Shown piece by piece: positions 13,493 to 18,303 of a stretch of DNA of 18,303 bases (positions are counted from its first letter, which is position 1; every line of letters starts with the position of its first letter). The stretch covers positions 1-18,303 of the forward strand of contig CAJLRE010000036.1 of NCBI GenBank assembly GCA_905208975.1. Direction: 5' to 3'. The translations under genes were made by a program, and so were the position numbers. A model generated the notes under the pieces. It was not told the DNA's origin. It was given only the letters and a program-made list of their open reading frames with translations, and ran no database searches. The stretch comes from an uncultured Collinsella sp. (GTDB lineage Bacteria > Actinomycetota > Coriobacteriia > Coriobacteriales > Coriobacteriaceae).

Positions 13493-14335
13493 ATGGCAAT
13501 CAAAGCCATCGCAATGGATATCGACGGTACGCTCACCAACGACCAAAAGGTCATCAGCCCGCGTACGCGCGAGACGCTGCTCGCGGCGCAGGAGTTGGGC
13601 ATTAAGCTCATCTTGGCTTCGGGCCGTCCCGCATGGGGGCTGCACGCCTTGGCGCAGGAGCTCGACCTTCAGAACCATGATGGTTTACTGGTGGCCTTTA
13701 ACGGCGCGCATGTGGTCGACGCTCAGACCGATGAGGTCCTTTTTGACCAGGCCATGCCGGCTGACGAGCTGCACCGTCTGATTGATCATCTGCGCAATTT
13801 CGACGTGATCCCTATGATTTCGCTCGGTCGCGATTTGCACGTCGAGGACTCGTACCATTGCATGATCACGCTGCCTGACGGCTCGCAGAAAAACATCGTC
13901 AAATACGAGCGCGATGCCTGCGACCTTAAGATCCGCGAGGTCGAGAGCTTGCATGAGGTCGTGGACACTTATCCCGTAGACAAGCTGCTGACGGCAGGCA
14001 ACCCGGCCTACCTGCAAGCGCATTACGAGGAGATGTATGCGCCCTTTAAGCAGACGCTTTCGGGCATGTTTACGGCCGACTGGTACTTTGAGTACACGGC
14101 GCCCGGTATCGACAAGGCCCGTGCGCTTGAGGGTGCCCTGCTCAAGCTCGGCATCGATGCCAGCGAGGTCGTCTCGTTTGGCGACGGCCAGAACGACAAG
14201 TCCATGATTGAGTGGGCCGGCACCGGTGTTGCCATGGGCAACGCCGTCGATGAGGTTAAGGCAGTTGCCCAGATGGTAACCGCCAATAACAACGAAGACG
14301 GTATTGCAGTGGCGCTGGATAAGCTGCTGGGTTAG
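13493..14335 (+). CDS. Cof-type HAD-superfamily sugar-phosphate phosphatase
   Basis: A predicted cytoplasmic Mg-dependent phosphatase (HAD subclass IIB, Cof/YidA-like) acting on sugar phosphates or similar metabolites. The 280-aa protein has motif I MDIDGTLTN (nucleophile D9, acid/base D11), motif II LASGRPAWG (S43), a cap domain over the middle, motif III in YPVDKLL and motif IV VVSFGDGQNDKSMIEWAG. Length is typical. ATG 13493 follows AGGGAGG; in-frame extension to 13325 has no ribosome site. A terminator follows at 14359. The neighbours are pgi and another HAD phosphatase, suggesting carbohydrate-phosphate housekeeping; the substrate is unknown. Confidence 0.94.
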   Translation: MAIKAIAMDIDGTLTNDQKVISPRTRETLLAAQELGIKLILASGRPAWGLHALAQELDLQNHDGLLVAFNGAHVVDAQTDEVLFDQAMPADELHRLIDHLRNFDVIPMISLGRDLHVEDSYHCMITLPDGSQKNIVKYERDACDLKIREVESLHEVVDTYPVDKLLTAGNPAYLQAHYEEMYAPFKQTLSGMFTADWYFEYTAPGIDKARALEGALLKLGIDASEVVSFGDGQNDKSMIEWAGTGVAMGNAVDEVKAVAQMVTANNNEDGIAVALDKLLG

Positions 14336-14358
14336 AATCGCCGATTAATGCATGGTTT

Positions 14359-14387
14359 GGGCGCCTGCTTGCGGGCGCCCTTTTGTT
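14359..14387 (+). terminator. Intrinsic terminator after the Cof-type phosphatase
   Basis: GGGCGCC (14359-14365) pairs with GGCGCCC (14374-14380), followed by TTTTGTT. The terminator sits only 13 bases before the next gene's start codon, so that gene's promoter must lie within or upstream of this region, or expression depends on readthrough. Confidence 0.8.
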
Positions 14388-14399
14388 AGGGAGGGTGCC

Positions 14400-15059
14400 G
14401 TGTCCGCATTTCCGTTCGACGCCGTTATCTTTGACATGGACGGTGTCATTGTCGATACCGAGTATTACTACCTGGGCGAGACTGCCGCGTTTGCCAAGGA
14501 GCTTGGGCTTAACCTGACTCAAGAGGAGTTGAATGGGCAAGTCGGTACCTCGCATCAGTTCTTCCTGCATATGCTGGTCGATTGGTTTGAGCGCGCCGGT
14601 AAGGGGCATTTCACTGGCGAGGAAGCGTTGGCCCGTTGGGACGAGTGGGCGCATAAGCGTCCGCGCGACTATCAGGCTTTGATTAACCCAGGCGCCGTGG
14701 ATACGATTCGAGAGCTGCCACGCCGTGGCGTTCGCGTGGCGCTTGCCAGCTCGTCTCCCATGGATAGCATCGAGGAAGTGCTCAACGCGTGCGGGCTGTC
14801 GGATGCCTTTGAGTATGTGGTGAGCGGCGAGCAGTTTAAGGAGAGTAAGCCCGAGCCCGACATCTACCTGCATGCGCTGGACCTGCTGGGGCTGCCCGCG
14901 AATCGCTGCTGCTGCGTTGAGGATTCGGTGCCTGGCATCACTGCCGGCAAGCGAGCCGGCCTGACAGTCATTGCCAAGCGCGAGGAGCGCTTTGGCTTTA
15001 GCCAGGATGCCGCGGACAAGATTATCGACCAGCTGCCGGAGCTACTGGAACTCGCGTAG
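14400..15059 (+). CDS. HAD-IA phosphatase, beta-phosphoglucomutase-like
   Basis: A small-molecule phosphatase or phosphomutase of HAD subclass IA. The 219-aa protein has motif I VIFDMDGVIVDTE (D12, D14), a helical cap (about 20-95), motif II ALASSSPMDSIEEVL (S117), motif III SGEQFKESKPEPDIYLHAL (K150) and motif IV CCVEDSVPGITAGKRAG (E174, D175). The DMDGVIVDTE form is typical of beta-phosphoglucomutase and related sugar-phosphate phosphatases. The start is GTG 14400 with AGGGAGG upstream; the frame opens at 14352 inside the terminator, which is unlikely to be coding. The unusual CCC run (170-172) is noted. The substrate is not determinable. Confidence 0.93.
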   Translation: MSAFPFDAVIFDMDGVIVDTEYYYLGETAAFAKELGLNLTQEELNGQVGTSHQFFLHMLVDWFERAGKGHFTGEEALARWDEWAHKRPRDYQALINPGAVDTIRELPRRGVRVALASSSPMDSIEEVLNACGLSDAFEYVVSGEQFKESKPEPDIYLHALDLLGLPANRCCCVEDSVPGITAGKRAGLTVIAKREERFGFSQDAADKIIDQLPELLELA

Positions 15060-15118
15060 ATCCTGGGCGGTACTGCTGTCACAACAGTGGTTCCGTTGGC
15101 ATAAGAGAGGGGCGCGCT

Positions 15119-15982
15119 ATGGCATTTAACGTGAGCGCACTGGGGTTTGGCGACAACGTCGTCGACCGCTACGAGCATATTCGCACGATGTATCCGGGTG
15201 GCAATGCGGTGAACTTTGCCGTGTATGCCAAGAAATGCGGTGCCGCGCGCTCCGCGTATATGGGCATCTTTGGTAATGACGCTGCTGCCGAGCACGTGAT
15301 TGCGAGTCTTGAAGATGAGGACGTTGAACTTGCCAAATGCAAGCAGCTCATCGGTGAGAATGGTGCTGCGCGCGTGACCGTCGTTAACGGCGACCGTGTT
15401 TTCCTTGGCTCCAATGAGGGTGGCATCCGTGGTGATGCTCGCTATGTGCTCGATCGCTTTGACCTTGCGTACATGAAGCAGTTCGACGTAGTCCACTCGG
15501 GCAACTATTGCTTTACCGAGCGCGAACTTCCCAAGTTGAAGGCCGCGGGCGTCACGGTTTCGTTTGACTTCTCGGACGATTCGACCGACGAGTACTACGA
15601 GCAGATTGCTCCCTACGTTGACTTCGCGTTCTTTAGCGCGGCAGACGCCGCGAGTGAGGATGAGATTCGCGAGCGTCTGGCATGGGTGAGGAGCCTAGGT
15701 CCGCGTTTCGTATCGGCAACGGCTGGCGCTGAGGGCTGCATTGCCTATGATGGCGATCGTTATTACCGCCAACTGGCTAAGCCGGTAACGGATATGAAGG
15801 ACACCATGGGTGCGGGCGACTCATTCCTGACTTCGTTCCTGATGTGTTATCTCGATTCCGTCAAGCGTGGCGAGGATGGTGCCGAGGCCATCGAGCGTGC
15901 ACTCGACTTTGCGGCGGGGTTTGCTTCGACCGTATGCGGCATGGAAGGCTCCTGGGGCCATGGAGTGCCGATTTCCGAATAG
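15119..15982 (+). CDS. frlD: PfkB-family sugar kinase, fructoselysine 6-kinase-like
   Basis: Predicted to phosphorylate a sugar or Amadori compound. In E. coli, FrlD phosphorylates fructoselysine for cleavage by FrlB. The 287-aa protein starts with GFGDNVVDRY (9-18) and the substrate motif YPGGNAVNFAVYAKKCG (25-41), a close likeness to FrlD. It continues with NGDRVFLG, VSFDFSDDSTDEYYEQI (also FrlD-like) and the catalytic anion-hole motif DTMGAGDSF (228-236) with base D234. ATG 15119 follows GAGAGGGG at 6 bases. No frlB deglycase or transporter is next to it in the window, so the specific substrate is inference; another small sugar is possible. It is followed by a GC-rich hairpin and the MITE-like element. 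Confidence 0.85.
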   Translation: MAFNVSALGFGDNVVDRYEHIRTMYPGGNAVNFAVYAKKCGAARSAYMGIFGNDAAAEHVIASLEDEDVELAKCKQLIGENGAARVTVVNGDRVFLGSNEGGIRGDARYVLDRFDLAYMKQFDVVHSGNYCFTERELPKLKAAGVTVSFDFSDDSTDEYYEQIAPYVDFAFFSAADAASEDEIRERLAWVRSLGPRFVSATAGAEGCIAYDGDRYYRQLAKPVTDMKDTMGAGDSFLTSFLMCYLDSVKRGEDGAEAIERALDFAAGFASTVCGMEGSWGHGVPISE

Positions 15983-15988
15983 GTGAGC

Positions 15989-16022
15989 AGTCCCGGGGAG
16001 TCGAATTGTCGCCCCCGGGACT
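15989..16022. other. GC-rich hairpin after the sugar kinase (possible terminator)
   Basis: AGTCCCGGGG (15989-15998) pairs perfectly with CCCCGGGACT (16013-16022) around a 14-base loop, 7 bases after the kinase stop. No T-tract follows; instead the MITE-like element starts 3 bases later. Its insertion may have separated the hairpin from its original tail. Confidence 0.5.
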
Positions 16023-16025
16023 CCA

Positions 16026-16253
16026 TGGACAAAAAATGCTAAATATGAGTACTGTCACTAATTTAGTAACAGCGAAATTAAGCTATTGAGGGCCTAGTTG
16101 GGTGTCTGCGAGTGATTAAAACCTGCTAAAAATGACTTTAACCACCTTAAAGTGCCTTGATAATGGATAGCTGTACATTATCAAGGCACTATTTTGCCGT
16201 AAAATAATGTGACTGGATTTGCAACAGTACTCATATTTGGCATTTTTTGTCCA
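16026..16253. mobile_element. MITE-like non-coding element with 30-bp terminal inverted repeats
   Basis: The ends TGGACAAAAAATG...(16026-16055) and ...CATTTTTTGTCCA (16224-16253) are inverted repeats over 30 bp with one difference. Just inside, TGTCACTAATTTAG and its counterpart on the right (GTCACATTATTTTA in reverse) are also partly matched. The 228-bp interior is AT-rich against GC-rich surroundings, has no ORF, and holds a perfect 15-bp hairpin at 16151-16190. No clear target-site duplication is visible (flanks CCAT and CCGG). It fills the gap between a kinase and the tatD stop codon. Confidence 0.7.
16151..16190. repeat. Perfect 15-bp hairpin inside the MITE-like element
   Basis: AGTGCCTTGATAATG (16151-16165) pairs with 16176-16190 around GATAGCTGTA. 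The ATTTTG on the plus side and TTAAGG on the minus side are weak tails, so it might terminate transcripts of tatD (-) or the kinase (+). Confidence 0.75.
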
Positions 16254-16259
16254 CCGGGG

Positions 16260-17042
16260 CTAGCGAAGGTCAAAAACAGAGTGCGCATTTGCTAAAACTG
16301 CCGACTCGATGCACTCTGCGTCGCGGTTTTTGAGTGAGGCGATGCGTTCTGAGGTCCTTGTGAGCGATTTGATGAGCGACTGCGCGCTTGTTTCTGTGTT
16401 TGCCTCCGCTGGTGCATCGGTCTCGAGCAGTAAACGATCGAGTGGAATCTGTCGTGCGTATTCGCGTCCTCGTTTAGACGCGAGCATGCGTTCGTTGACG
16501 GAAAAATAACAGCCCGCATCACGCGCGCGGACGAGTTCGTCCGAAGTGCCGCTAAACCAGTGGAAGATGATAACGGGGGAGTCGGGGTTTGGGATGAGTA
16601 GTCCATGCGATTCGAAGACGTCCAGTACGGCTCCTGCTGAACGAACGGCGTGAATTGATATCACGCGTCCGGTAAGAGGATGCCGCGCGAGCGCCTCGCA
16701 GAGCCGGTCGAGTGCCTGTATTTGTAGCGGCTCACTTCCAGCAAAGCGCGCGGAAAAGTCGAGTCCGACTTCGCCGATGTAGCGCTCTTGGGCAGCAAAT
16801 TCGCAAAGCAGATCGACTTCGGCAGGACCGCAGCGGCCGTCGACAAGCCACCAGGGGTGAAGCCCAACGCCGGCGATGATGCCTGGTTGGCGAAGGGCGC
16901 GCTCGTTTGCGGCCGAAAAGTCGCGTGGATCGATGCCGCAGTCAAAGAGCCCCAGCCCCAATGCCTCCGACTCACTGATTGCAGCATCGGGGCTGAGCAT
17001 CAAATCAAGGTGACAATGCGTGTCAAAGAATCGCGGTTCCAT
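16260..17042 (-). CDS. TatD family metal-dependent hydrolase (DNase)
   Basis: A TIM-barrel hydrolase of the TatD/YcfH type; characterised members are 3'-5' DNases linked to DNA repair or turnover. The 260-aa protein has H9 and H11 (FDTHCHLD), E91 (IGEVGLDF), H131 (ISIHAVRS), H161 (IFHWFSG) and D209 (LLETDAPAE), the full metal-ligand set in order. ATG 17042 is preceded by GGAG at a longer than usual distance (about 10 bases). It lies 14 bases downstream of tcdA and is probably co-transcribed with it. The stop codon is only 6 bases from the right end of the MITE-like element. YjjV-like rather than secretion-related; no Tat genes are near. Confidence 0.93.
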   Translation of the reverse strand: MEPRFFDTHCHLDLMLSPDAAISESEALGLGLFDCGIDPRDFSAANERALRQPGIIAGVGLHPWWLVDGRCGPAEVDLLCEFAAQERYIGEVGLDFSARFAGSEPLQIQALDRLCEALARHPLTGRVISIHAVRSAGAVLDVFESHGLLIPNPDSPVIIFHWFSGTSDELVRARDAGCYFSVNERMLASKRGREYARQIPLDRLLLETDAPAEANTETSAQSLIKSLTRTSERIASLKNRDAECIESAVLANAHSVFDLR

Positions 17043-17056
17043 CTCGGCGCGCTCCG

Positions 17057-17851
17057 CTAGTCCAGGCGCTGGCCATCGGCGCGCAAGCGCTCGGTGCCGC
17101 GGCCACTGATCTGGCGGATAACCTCGCCGGCAATCATCTGACCCATGATGGGCGGCATAAAGCTGGCGGTGCCCAACTCGGTGCGCTCGTGGATATTGGA
17201 AGGGTCGCGGGGCTGTGTCTTAACCGATTCCTCGCAGCTAAACAGTACATGTAGACTCTTGATTCCGCGCTTCTTGCATTCTTTGCGCATGATGCGGCTC
17301 ATGGGGTCACGTACCGTATCGAAAATGTCGGCAAAGCGGAGGCACTCGGGATGGAGCTTGTTGGCCCCGCCCATGGAGCTAACCAAACGAACGCCGTGGT
17401 CCTGAGCATATTTGGCAATGGTGAGCTTGGCCGAGATGGTGTCGATGGCGTCGACGACGTAGTCGAGCTTGCCGTCCGTCTGCTCCAAAACGCGTGCGAA
17501 GAACTCGTCGATGTTGTCGCTCAGCAGGTATTCGGTGCGCTTGATAACGGTGGCGGCGGGATTGATATCGCGAATCATGGCTTCCATCACGTCAACCTTG
17601 CGCTTGCCGACGGTGCTGTGAAAGGCGATAGCCTGGCGATTGATATTGCTGGGCGCGACGATGTCCTTGTCCAGAATGACGAAATGACCAATGCCGCCGC
17701 GGGCGAGTGCCTCGCAGCAGTTGGAGCCCACGCCTCCGCAGCCGAGCACCAACACCGTAGCATCGGCGAGCTTATCGAGTGCCTCGCGGCCCATGATGAT
17801 CTCGAGCTTGGTGTCGCGTGTCTCGACGAGAGCGGCAGCGGTTTCGGTCAT
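17057..17851 (-). CDS. tcdA: tRNA threonylcarbamoyladenosine dehydratase (TcdA/CsdL, ThiF-like)
   Basis: An E1-like ATP-dependent enzyme that cyclises the t6A37 modification of tRNAs to ct6A. The 264-aa protein has the nucleotide-binding motif VLGCGGVGSNCCEALARGG (about 35-53), DKDIVAPSNINRQ with the conserved Asp and Arg of the ThiF/MoeB fold, the YVVDAIDTISAK segment and the C-terminal FMPPIMGQMIAGEVIRQISG. Length matches TcdA and not MoeB/ThiF. Two ATGs lie in frame (17857, 17851); only 17851 has proper spacing from GGAGG (17862-17858), since the first directly abuts it. First gene of a pair with tatD. A minus-strand TATAAT lies at 17901-17896. Confidence 0.93.
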   Translation of the reverse strand: MTETAAALVETRDTKLEIIMGREALDKLADATVLVLGCGGVGSNCCEALARGGIGHFVILDKDIVAPSNINRQAIAFHSTVGKRKVDVMEAMIRDINPAATVIKRTEYLLSDNIDEFFARVLEQTDGKLDYVVDAIDTISAKLTIAKYAQDHGVRLVSSMGGANKLHPECLRFADIFDTVRDPMSRIMRKECKKRGIKSLHVLFSCEESVKTQPRDPSNIHERTELGTASFMPPIMGQMIAGEVIRQISGRGTERLRADGQRLD

Positions 17852-17895
17852 AGACATCCTCCGATGGGGAAGCGAATCGTGTTTTAGCTATCGCC

Positions 17896-17901
17896 ATTAT
17901 A
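17896..17901 (-). promoter_or_regulatory. Candidate -10 element for tcdA-tatD
   Basis: On the minus strand a perfect TATAAT (17901-17896) lies 45 bases before the tcdA ATG. At the usual distance the -35 would be TCAAAT, a poor match, so an activator or a GC-specific context may be needed. Confidence 0.45.
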
Positions 17902-17937
17902 GGTGTTATCGCGATTCCATTTGAGCCCTTGGGCTTG

Positions 17938-17966
17938 TTGAAATGGGATCGGGGTTCGCATAAGAT
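17938..17966 (+). promoter_or_regulatory. Promoter of a candidate small RNA
   Basis: TTGAAA (17938-17943), an exact 17-base spacer and TAAGAT (17961-17966) give a good sigma-70 promoter reading right, with predicted transcription start near 17973. No ORF follows before the terminator at 18031-18069. Confidence 0.55.
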
Positions 17967-17972
17967 TGAAGC

Positions 17973-18069
17973 AGATGGCACCCGTTGCAGCGGGTTGGCC
18001 AACTCCAAAACACGTTTGTAGCGTGAGAAGTGGCCGTCTTCGCATTACGCGGAGGCGGCTATTTTTTTT
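17973..18069 (+). ncRNA. Candidate small RNA, about 97 nt, family unknown
   Basis: Defined by the promoter at 17938-17966 and the strong terminator at 18031-18069. The predicted 5' part contains a stem (TGGC-ACCCG paired with CGGGT-TG-GCCA, 17985-18003, TG bulged), then a single-stranded A-rich linker (CTCCAAAACACGTTT) before the terminator stem. No start codon with a ribosome site or sizeable ORF lies within. It does not resemble the conserved cores of SRP RNA, tmRNA, RNase P or a tRNA. It could instead be an attenuator leader for the arsR gene 80 bases downstream, but that gene has its own promoter. Confidence 0.45.
18031..18069 (+). terminator. Intrinsic terminator of the candidate small RNA
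   Basis: A 13-bp stem (18031-18043 with 18049-18061), loop ATTAC, three G-U pairs, then eight T residues (18062-18069). The G-U pairs and T-tract fix the active strand as plus. No protein gene lies upstream on the plus strand for over 2 kb, so the transcript it ends must be non-coding. Confidence 0.85.
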
Positions 18070-18079
18070 GAGTACAAGA

Positions 18080-18117
18080 TTAGATAGTTAGACAAACATC
18101 TAAATATCGAGTATAGT
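18080..18117 (+). promoter_or_regulatory. Promoter and likely autoregulatory operator of the ArsR-family gene
   Basis: TAGACA (18089-18094), a 17-base spacer and TATAGT (18112-18117) form the promoter. Palindromic half-sites overlap it: TTAGAC-N4-ATCTAA (18088-18103), plus a further TTAGAT at 18080-18085. ArsR-type repressors commonly bind such inverted repeats on their own promoter. Confidence 0.6.
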
Positions 18118-18151
18118 GTGCGCGTCATGAGAGATGATGAGAGGAGGTCTT

Positions 18152-18303
18152 ATGCCGGGAGAGGGTTTTAAGGCGCTTGCCGATCCAACGCGACGGCGCA
18201 TTTTGGAGTTGCTGCGCGAGGGCAATTGCACGGCGGGGGAGCTTGCCGAGCATTTCGATATCAGTAAGCCGTCGCTAAGCCATCACTTGGCGACGCTCAA
18301 AAA
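18152..18303 (+). CDS. ArsR-family winged-helix transcriptional regulator (partial)
   Basis: A DNA-binding repressor, cut by the window end after 50 residues. The start MPGEGFKALADPTRRRILEL is the classic ArsR/SdpR N-terminus. It is followed by LREGNCTAGELAEHF and the recognition helix segment DISKPSLSHHLATLK. No metal-binding cysteine motif (such as ELCVCDL) is seen in this part, and the NCTAGELAEHF form is more like SdpR-type regulators than arsenic sensors. ATG 18152 follows GAGGAGG at 4 bases. Regulated by its own operator-promoter at 18080-18117, probably with a downstream membrane-protein or transporter gene outside the window. Confidence 0.9.
   Translation, partial: MPGEGFKALADPTRRRILELLREGNCTAGELAEHFDISKPSLSHHLATLK

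Noticed and set aside
16022..16257. A target-site duplication for the MITE-like element
   Set aside because: The immediate flanks (CCAT on the left, CCGG on the right) do not repeat, so boundaries and insertion mechanism stay open.
17973..18069. Identifying the small RNA as SRP RNA, tmRNA, 6S RNA or a tRNA
   Set aside because: The SRP GGAAG-type apical core, a tRNA T-loop GGTTCRA context, CCA-adjacent stems and the length of 6S/tmRNA are all missing.
1..18303. CRISPR array, prophage or restriction/defence island
   Set aside because: No regularly spaced direct repeats, integrase, phage structural, nuclease-methylase or toxin-antitoxin genes were found; most genes are metabolic or repair genes.

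Overview
The window looks like chromosome from a high-GC, anaerobic, host-associated actinobacterium. A Coriobacteriia lineage close to Collinsella is my best guess. The grounds are GC-rich coding sequence with many GTG/TTG starts and strong AGGAGG-type ribosome sites, an Fe-S aldo/keto reductase, a flavodoxin paired with a DUF3793 protein, and a CGAAC-N4-GTTCG-type SOS box. The taxonomic label is inference; no rRNA or marker gene is present. No tRNA, rRNA, CRISPR array, phage module or full transposase gene was seen.

Layout. Positions 1-94 (-) hold the start of an unrecognised gene, divergent from an Fe-S aldo/keto reductase (258-1448). Two homologous structured hairpin elements (1461-1523 and 2620-2682) sit just upstream of a Gfo/Idh/MocA oxidoreductase (1539-2558) and endonuclease IV nfo (2703-3569). 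A polar amino-acid ABC transporter follows: lipoprotein binding protein (3717-4577), a permease with an unusual secreted N-terminal domain (4694-6055) and ATPase (6068-6817), closed by a strong bidirectional terminator. On the minus strand lie a short-chain flavodoxin (6935-7354) and a DUF3793 protein with a cysteine-rich insert (7400-8104). Back to back with them is a membrane-anchored heavy-metal (probably copper) binding protein (8279-8662) behind a CsoR-like operator.

An SOS-type operon follows on the minus strand: Y-family DNA polymerase (9107-10612) and an overlapping YolD-like gene (8689-9114), with a LexA box on the promoter. A free-standing, degenerate N-terminal half of an iron-type alcohol dehydrogenase (10836-11360) lies between a partial and a complete copy of another hairpin repeat. 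Then come pgi (11562-13256), two HAD phosphatases (13493-14335; 14400-15059) and a PfkB sugar kinase resembling fructoselysine 6-kinase (15119-15982). The sugar-related genes form a loose same-strand cluster separated by terminators.

The right end carries a 228-bp AT-rich element with 30-bp terminal inverted repeats and no ORF (MITE-like, 16026-16253), a TatD nuclease/tcdA pair on the minus strand, a candidate small RNA with its own promoter and terminator (about 17973-18069), and the start of an ArsR-family regulator with a likely autoregulatory operator. The most unusual content is non-coding: the covarying hairpin pair, the second hairpin family, the MITE-like element and the orphan small RNA.
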